Below are positions 58,989-64,000 of a stretch of 64,000 nt of DNA, piece after piece (within the stretch, counting starts at the first letter, position 1; each line of letters starts with the position of its first letter). The notes beneath the pieces were generated by a model, which searched no databases, had not been told where the DNA came from, and saw only the letters and a program-made list of their open reading frames with translations. The position numbers and the translations under genes are program-made. The DNA is from Paragordius varius (lineage: Eukaryota; Nematomorpha): assembly GCA_964247055.1 (NCBI GenBank), contig OZ176052.1, positions 6,262,001-6,326,000 of the forward strand, in the 5' to 3' direction.

Positions 58989-60124
58989 CAGTAAATGTTA
59001 ATTTTTAATATCAAGAATTTTTTTTTTAATCCATGTGGCATTTTTTTATCCTTTTAAAAGTTATTTTACAAGCATATAAAAAATAACACTTACATATATA
59101 TTTAAATGTACTTACATGTCCCTTTTCGGTACACATATATGAGAGATATACATTAACATTGCAATATGTTCCTCTTCTCGCTACATTTATTATTTGAGAA
59201 ATGGTAAATCGCATATGTGTTTTGCCTACTTTGATAAATATTTAGGTTTGATATAACATTTTTTATAAAATTAGGTATTAATCAGTATGTTATGTGTTGT
59301 GCATACTTTGATTTTTAATTTATAAGTTTATATATTTTTTTTATAAAAAATATTAAGTTTTTATTATTTTGTCAAAAAGAATTTAGAATAAATGTATAGT
59401 TTTTGTGAAGAAGATAGTATAGATGAAAGTTTGTCATCAACATTAGATTCAAACTATGGCACATTAATAACCCAGACTCCAGAGAAAAAAAGTCAGGGAA
59501 GATGCCATTTTAATGTGGAAGATTCTTGAAAATATTCAGCACATTCATTTTCTTAAGTATTATGAGCACACCAAAAAAATTGTCAAAAATGTTTGCTTAA
59601 ATAAATTACCACTTGTAAAATAATTAATTATAAATGGTATTATTTTACCATTTTTCGTGACATTTCTCAGTTTTAATTTTAGGTGATATAGTGTTTTCAA
59701 AAAAAGTCAGCAAAATCAAATCAATATTTAAATTTGTATAATACAAGTTTTATTACGCACATAAGCGATTTATATGAATGTATTTTTTTATAGTCTTTTC
59801 TGAAATATTTTTTAATTAATTATTAAAAACTTAATTTTTTATAAAAAAAATTATATATAAAACCTAAAAAATTATTTAATGAAGTAGGCACAACACATAT
59901 GCAATGTTACCATTTCTATAATGAGATATGTAGCGAAAAGGGGAACATATTGCAATGTTAATGTATATCTCTCATATATGTGTACCGAAAAGGGACATGT
60001 AAGTACATTTAAATATATATGTAAGTGTTATTTTTTATATGCTTGTAAAACAACTTTTAAAAGGATAAAAAAATGCCACATGGATTAAAAAAAAATTCTT
60101 GATATTAAAAATTAACATTTACTG
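58989..60124. mobile_element. TA-flanked element nested in the right arm
   Basis: The ends are CAGTAAATGTTAATTTTTAA and its exact inverse TTAAAAATTAACATTTACTG, with inverted repeats of about 250 bp (58989-59240, 59880-60124) and a unique core. TA flanks both sides. The left arm of the host palindrome reads AATTAAAGCC where the right arm reads AAT-TA-element-TA-AAGCC, a preserved empty site that proves the insertion and the TA duplication. The core encodes one short frame (59392-59529). Confidence 0.9.
59392..59529 (+). CDS. Short acidic Ser-rich frame inside the nested element
   Basis: A 45-codon frame begins MYSFCEEDSIDESLSSTLDS and ends CHFNVEDS. Its base composition is less AT-rich than its surroundings, and it has gene-like codons. 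It resembles no transposase. It could be a captured exon or a remnant of a longer coding region; a GT at 59498 or beyond could act as a donor, but I cannot confirm splicing. Function unknown. Confidence 0.3.
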   Translation: MYSFCEEDSIDESLSSTLDSNYGTLITQTPEKKSQGRCHFNVEDS

Positions 60125-60538
60125 TAAAGCCTATGTTAATTCTCACGTCAATCTTCTTTCATATGTGTACTACGAAATAATTTCGTGGGTCAGTATTTTA
60201 CGCTTTTGATAAACCATTTATGTTATTTGGCAGGCAATAAAATTACTTAACAGACATTAAAATGCATACTGTAATAACTTTATTTTAAATGACAATTTAC
60301 CAGCAAAATGACACAGGAAAACAATGTTTGATAATTATATTTTCACTAAAATATAGTTTATTTACAAGATTGAATTCTGAGACATAAAACTATTACAATA
60401 TGTCATCACGGACAAAAAATTGAATAGGTCATGAAGTGTTTAAAATTAACACTTTATGAGAAAAAGAGTTTATGAAAAAACATAGGAGTTAATTATGTAA
60501 TACTTATAACTTTTCTTACTAATATAAACTATTATATA

Positions 60539-60550
60539 CAGTAGCGTATG
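60539..60550 (+). repeat. Solo family E terminus
   Basis: TA followed by CAGTAGCGTATGG, the same end as the mini-elements near 778 and 3644. No partner end is seen within 500 bases. Confidence 0.4.
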
Positions 60551-60806
60551 GTCTGAAATTCACTAATGTCGGAACTAAACGTTTCCCTTTATACAACTTT
60601 CTGCTAAAACTATAAACTTAACACGTCTTTAAATGTCAATTTAAAAATCTCAAATAATGATTATTATGATAATGTCTGCCTTCATTCCAATTTATTACAA
60701 GAATTTAACGCATAAATCACAATGATCTACGCAATATGCATAGTTAATTTTTGATTATAATTTAATATATATTGTTTATATTTAATTGAATATTGCATTA
60801 TGTGAT

Positions 60807-62097
60807 TTATCCTTGTCCTGGCATTCCAGCCATCATAGGTTGAGCCGCTGGCATAGTCATTGGTTGAGCAGCGGGCATACCTGCCATCATTCCTAGAAAG
60901 AAAAATATGTTTTAAATTGAGTAACAACTTAATACAATTTGAGAAAAACCCAAGGTTTTTTTACGAGTTTTGATAAAATTCATATATTTTTTGATTAGTT
61001 TTAATAAAACAGTCAGTCATATATAATTTTAAATGAGCGTTAACCAGGTTGTCCAGCCATCCCAGACGTGGCGGCTCCTGTTGTGGGCACACTGGCTTCA
61101 GCCTCTCGCTCAAGGGCAGCATAATCAATATTTGGGGGTACAAAGTAACCGGGACGGGCAGCGATAAGCATTATGTCTACAAATAAAATAAACATATTAA
61201 ATGACCTTAGATACTTTTGTTTTTTGTAATTAAAAGGGAAATGTCACTTAAATCTTTTTTGTATTAATTATATGAGCTGATTATCAGATTAACTTATTAC
61301 TATTTTGGGACATTTTTTGTGCCAATTGATGTATTTTCTGGGTATCCTGAATGGAATCGTGTCCTCCAACGATGATTATAAGTCGTTTACCGCCTGCACC
61401 TGACAACATATTTATGGCATTTTCAATGGCACCTTCAAGCTTAACATCACCGGCAGCTAATATAATAAATTTACAACATCGGTTACACTGAAGTAAATTG
61501 TTTTTTAAAATAAAATAGTAATATTAAATGTTATATACGTGGGTTCATTATAATGGCTTCGACTTTTCCATTAACATAGAGGAGTGACAATATTTTGCTA
61601 TTTTTTGCACTCACAAGTGGTTGATTGCGAAGGGAAGCTTCTTGTGGGTTCTTAATATCTCGGGAAATATCTCCAGTAACACCGGCAGCGTCATCAAGAT
61701 TCTGAAACATTAGAGTAATATAAACATTATCAAGTGAGGAAAAGAGATGGAAATCTCGAAAAAAAAAATATTTTTATTCTCATTAGTGTTTACTTACAGC
61801 AAAAGCATCAAGATCAGTTTTTTCCAAAGTCGCTTGATCCAACATATTAAGTCCATGTACAATAACTACTACATTCATTCCTGAAAATAATATTAATTAA
61901 TTCAAGGTTAATATATTGTCTAAATCAGATTTACAAAATTTTATATAGTAGAAAGGATTTTAATAAATAAAATTTTTACCTTCAGAGGCACCTGCAGCTC
62001 CTCCAGCCATGGGCATCATAGGCTGTTGTGCCATTTGTCCAAATATTCCAACACAGGCTACCACGGATAAAACAGCGAGGCTTATTAAGGTTTTCAT
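60807..62097 (-). CDS. Secreted Met/Pro/Gln/Ala-rich protein with an alpha/beta core
   Basis: Six exons: 61980-62097, 61798-61880, 61539-61701, 61301-61456, 61045-61176 and 60807-60892. Every border is GT-AG, every phase matches, and the product is 245 residues. The signal peptide reads MKTLISLAVLSVVACVGIFG; then QMAQQPMMPMAGGAAG leads into a folded region. The core alternates hydrophobic strands (MNVVVIVHGLNML, ILSLLYVNGKVEAIIM, KRLIIIVGGHD, IMLIAARPGYFV) with helices, reminiscent of a von Willebrand A-type fold but without a MIDAS DxSxS motif. The C-terminus repeats MPAAQPM (AAQPMTMPAAQPMMAGMPGQG spans the end). GC content is far above that of the flanks, which suggests strong constraint or high expression. 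An ATTTCAG acceptor one base before the ATG implies a 5' leader intron or trans-splicing. I do not recognise the family. Confidence 0.85.
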
Positions 62098-63595
62098 TCT
62101 GAAATATAAAATTACTTTTATGGTGAAGAAAATATAAAATATTATTTTTCATTTATAAAAAATAATTTTTATATTTTGTATATGAATTAGACCATATTAA
62201 TTAAATTATTTTGTTTAAAATTGGTTTACAATTATGTGCTGTATAGAGCTTTTTAATCAAACCATATATAGTCCAAAAACGATGTTTAAAAGACCCTCTA
62301 ATATAATGATTATAATCAAGACTATAAAACTACATAATTACCTTTTTCTGATTTAGGGAATGATAAAATAAAAATATAAATTTTTAATTTTTTTCAAATA
62401 AATACTTATGTAATCATGAATTGGGGAAAATCAAAGGTTAACCTCAACCATATATTAATCATTGGTTTTAGAACTCGCATTAATTAAATTGTGCAACATC
62501 ATCCTTATATTTTAATTATATAATATTAGTTATTTTTAAAATTTACATTTGACATATCATCGCGCAATTAATTTTTACCATGTTCATTCATTATGGATGC
62601 ATCATACCTTGCGGACATTTAGAATAAAGAATACATGAATATTTAAAATTAAAAAAAATAAAAAAATATAACGAATTACATGATGAAATTCGTTTTCATA
62701 ACTTTATATATGGTTATAAGGTTATCATAAATATCCTCTTAAATTTAAATCTTAAAATTTTTAATCATTCCTATAAAATTATTTATTATAGAATGTATAG
62801 AAAATTATAAAAATACGGAACAAATAGTAAAGAAAACCAAAAACGTATTTTTATAAGTAGAAAAACATAATTTACACTCACAATTTTGAAATGTTGTTTT
62901 TAAAATGTGAATACAGCACGATTTTTAAATTTACACAAAAACAATAAAAAAACATAGCCAATTTTCATAATATATTGGCAAATAGCTTTTATAGTAAAGA
63001 ATTAGCTTAGAGTTTGGTGCATGAAAAATATAATTTTTTAGCTTGCTTTTAGTCAATAGTTCTATAGTACAAACTCTATCTGGCAATTTTAAATTAAAAC
63101 TGCAATCTTATTTTTAATCATATTGTATTTATAATTTTTTAATTACTTAAAGCATAGCAAATATTCACCCACAATCATAGCTTTTTATTTTTAATAATCC
63201 CGATAATTTACTGTAATTGTTAAATTTAAGGATACAAAGCGCATTTTCCTCAATTTTATCAAAAATTCTAATTTGCATCCTTCTAAAAATGCTATTTAAC
63301 TATAATATATTTATCTAATTTAAGATCAAACGAAGGTGCATCGGAAAACCATCGATTTCTAATTTATCATATTCTTACGAAAAGATTTGCATTATTTAAA
63401 AATATTTAAAGTTTAGAGATTCAATTAAATACACAAATAAATAATTCATTCTAAAATTATTTTCTTGATTGATTATTAAAATTGATACATGTATTAAGAC
63501 TTAAAATGCCTGCACATTAATATATTTCTTAACAATCAATTAATTTTTGTGTAAATTGTTAAACTTTTTAAATCGTCAACAAATAATCATACAAA
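62098..63595. other. Intergenic region between divergent genes
   Basis: About 1.5 kb of very AT-rich sequence between the minus-strand secreted-protein gene and the plus-strand cofilin gene, presumably holding both promoters. No repeat family or exon was recognised, and no core promoter element stands out. Confidence 0.4.
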
Positions 63596-64000
63596 ATGAG
63601 TGGAATGTCTGGTGTAACTATTGATGCGGAGTGCATTTCTGTGTTCGAGGAAGTTAAGATGAAACACACACATAAATATATACTCTTTGCCATGTCACAG
63701 GACAATTCCAAAATTGTGGTTAAGAAGAAGGCTGCCCAAGCAGCCAAGTACGAAGACTTTATGAAGGATTTAGCGGAAATTCAAAATCAAAAGGATTGTA
63801 TATACGCCGTCGTAGATTTCGATTATATTGCTGCGAAAACGAATCAACCCAATCAAAAACTTATCTTTTATATTTGGTGCCCCGATTCCTCAGACATTCG
63901 CAAAAAAATGTTGTACACCTCTAGTAAAGATGCCATCAAAAAATCATTGCCAGGCATATTTGCCGAAATCCAGGGCAACACAATGAATGACGTACAATAT
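63596..64000 (+). CDS. ADF/cofilin actin-depolymerising factor (cut by window end)
   Basis: The protein binds and severs actin filaments. The frame is open from ATG 63596 to the last base, giving 135 residues; the family is about 140-165. Family marks are the N-terminal SGVTIDAECISVFEEVK, KYILFAMSQDNSKIVV, YAVVDFDY, WCPDSSDIRKKMLYTSSK and DAIKKSLPGIFAEIQG; the KKMxYxSSKDAxKK helix is the actin-binding segment. A Ser follows Met1 (MSG), the usual phospho-regulated position. There is no intron after the start codon or in the visible part. Only the last few residues are missing. Confidence 0.95.
   Translation, partial: MSGMSGVTIDAECISVFEEVKMKHTHKYILFAMSQDNSKIVVKKKAAQAAKYEDFMKDLAEIQNQKDCIYAVVDFDYIAAKTNQPNQKLIFYIWCPDSSDIRKKMLYTSSKDAIKKSLPGIFAEIQGNTMNDVQY

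Larger units (their letters stand above)
55743..60271. mobile_element. Giant near-palindromic TA-flanked element
   Basis: The left end (TA then CAGTATGCATTTTAATGTCT) is the exact inverse of the right end (AGACATTAAAATGCATACTG then TA). Inverted arms of about 1.6-1.7 kb (55743 to about 57410, and about 57515 to 60271) surround a loop of about 100 bases. The right arm is lengthened by a 1,136-bp insertion (58989-60124). The TA flanks and CAGT termini suggest Tc1/mariner-type mobilisation, but no transposase frame is present. The arms carry tandem units of about 115 bp with CAGGTAAAAATTGCGGTTTT. Arm-to-arm identity looks high, so the element is young or is being homogenised by gene conversion. 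Confidence 0.85.

Noticed and set aside
1-64000. CRISPR arrays, tRNA or rRNA genes
   Set aside because: Repeated units found are foldback elements or tandem satellites; no cloverleaf or rRNA core motif was recognised by eye, though a tRNA scan was not possible.

Overview
The window comes from the nuclear genome of an animal, or a very close relative, with strongly AT-rich DNA. Genes are split by spliceosomal GT-AG introns of 74 to about 1,700 bases. The gene set (Fem-1-like, SAYSVFN protein, DHCR24, PTDSS2, metazoan-type tyrosine kinase, cofilin) fits Metazoa; I cannot name the lineage. No rRNA, tRNA, CRISPR or bacterial operon structure was seen. Layout: (a) 1-4.8 kb, repeats, then the first five exons of a DHCR24-like sterol reductase on the minus strand. 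(b) 4.8-11.6 kb, nested non-autonomous DNA transposons. (c) 11.6-19.2 kb, two minus-strand histidine acid phosphatase genes with the same two-exon structure; one keeps the RHG and HD catalytic motifs and the other has lost both. Between them lies a CACTG-ended foldback element interrupted by a hAT-like element with a perfect 8-bp target duplication. (d) 19.2-24.6 kb, repeats and PTDSS2, whose leader overlaps a transposon end. (e) 24.9-33.7 kb, one seven-exon gene encoding about 1,853 residues with five tandem tyrosine-kinase-type domains; the first and last look catalytic and the middle three are degenerate. (f) 36.1-38.4 kb, DCP2. (g) 40.1-46.1 kb, a minus-strand Fem-1-like gene and an unidentified exon. 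(h) 46-55.6 kb, mostly transposons plus a SAYSD1-like exon. (i) 55.7-60.3 kb, a 4.5-kb near-palindromic TA-flanked element with tandem repeats in its arms and a second TA-flanked element inside the right arm; the left arm preserves the empty site. (j) 60.8-62.1 kb, a six-exon gene for a secreted Met/Pro/Gln-rich protein, then the start of an ADF/cofilin gene at the window end. The genes are unrelated housekeeping and signalling genes, not a pathway cluster. Repeat families, named here for reference: B (TTAA-flanked, about 0.5 kb), C (CACTG ends, 3-bp duplication, about 1-kb palindrome), D (related to B in its end sequence), E (75-113 bp, TA-flanked, CAGTAGCGTATG ends), G (degenerate) and R1 (GC-rich stem-loops). 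The two most unusual items are the five-kinase protein and the 4.5-kb palindrome. All splice models are read from sequence and phase agreement only, without transcript evidence.
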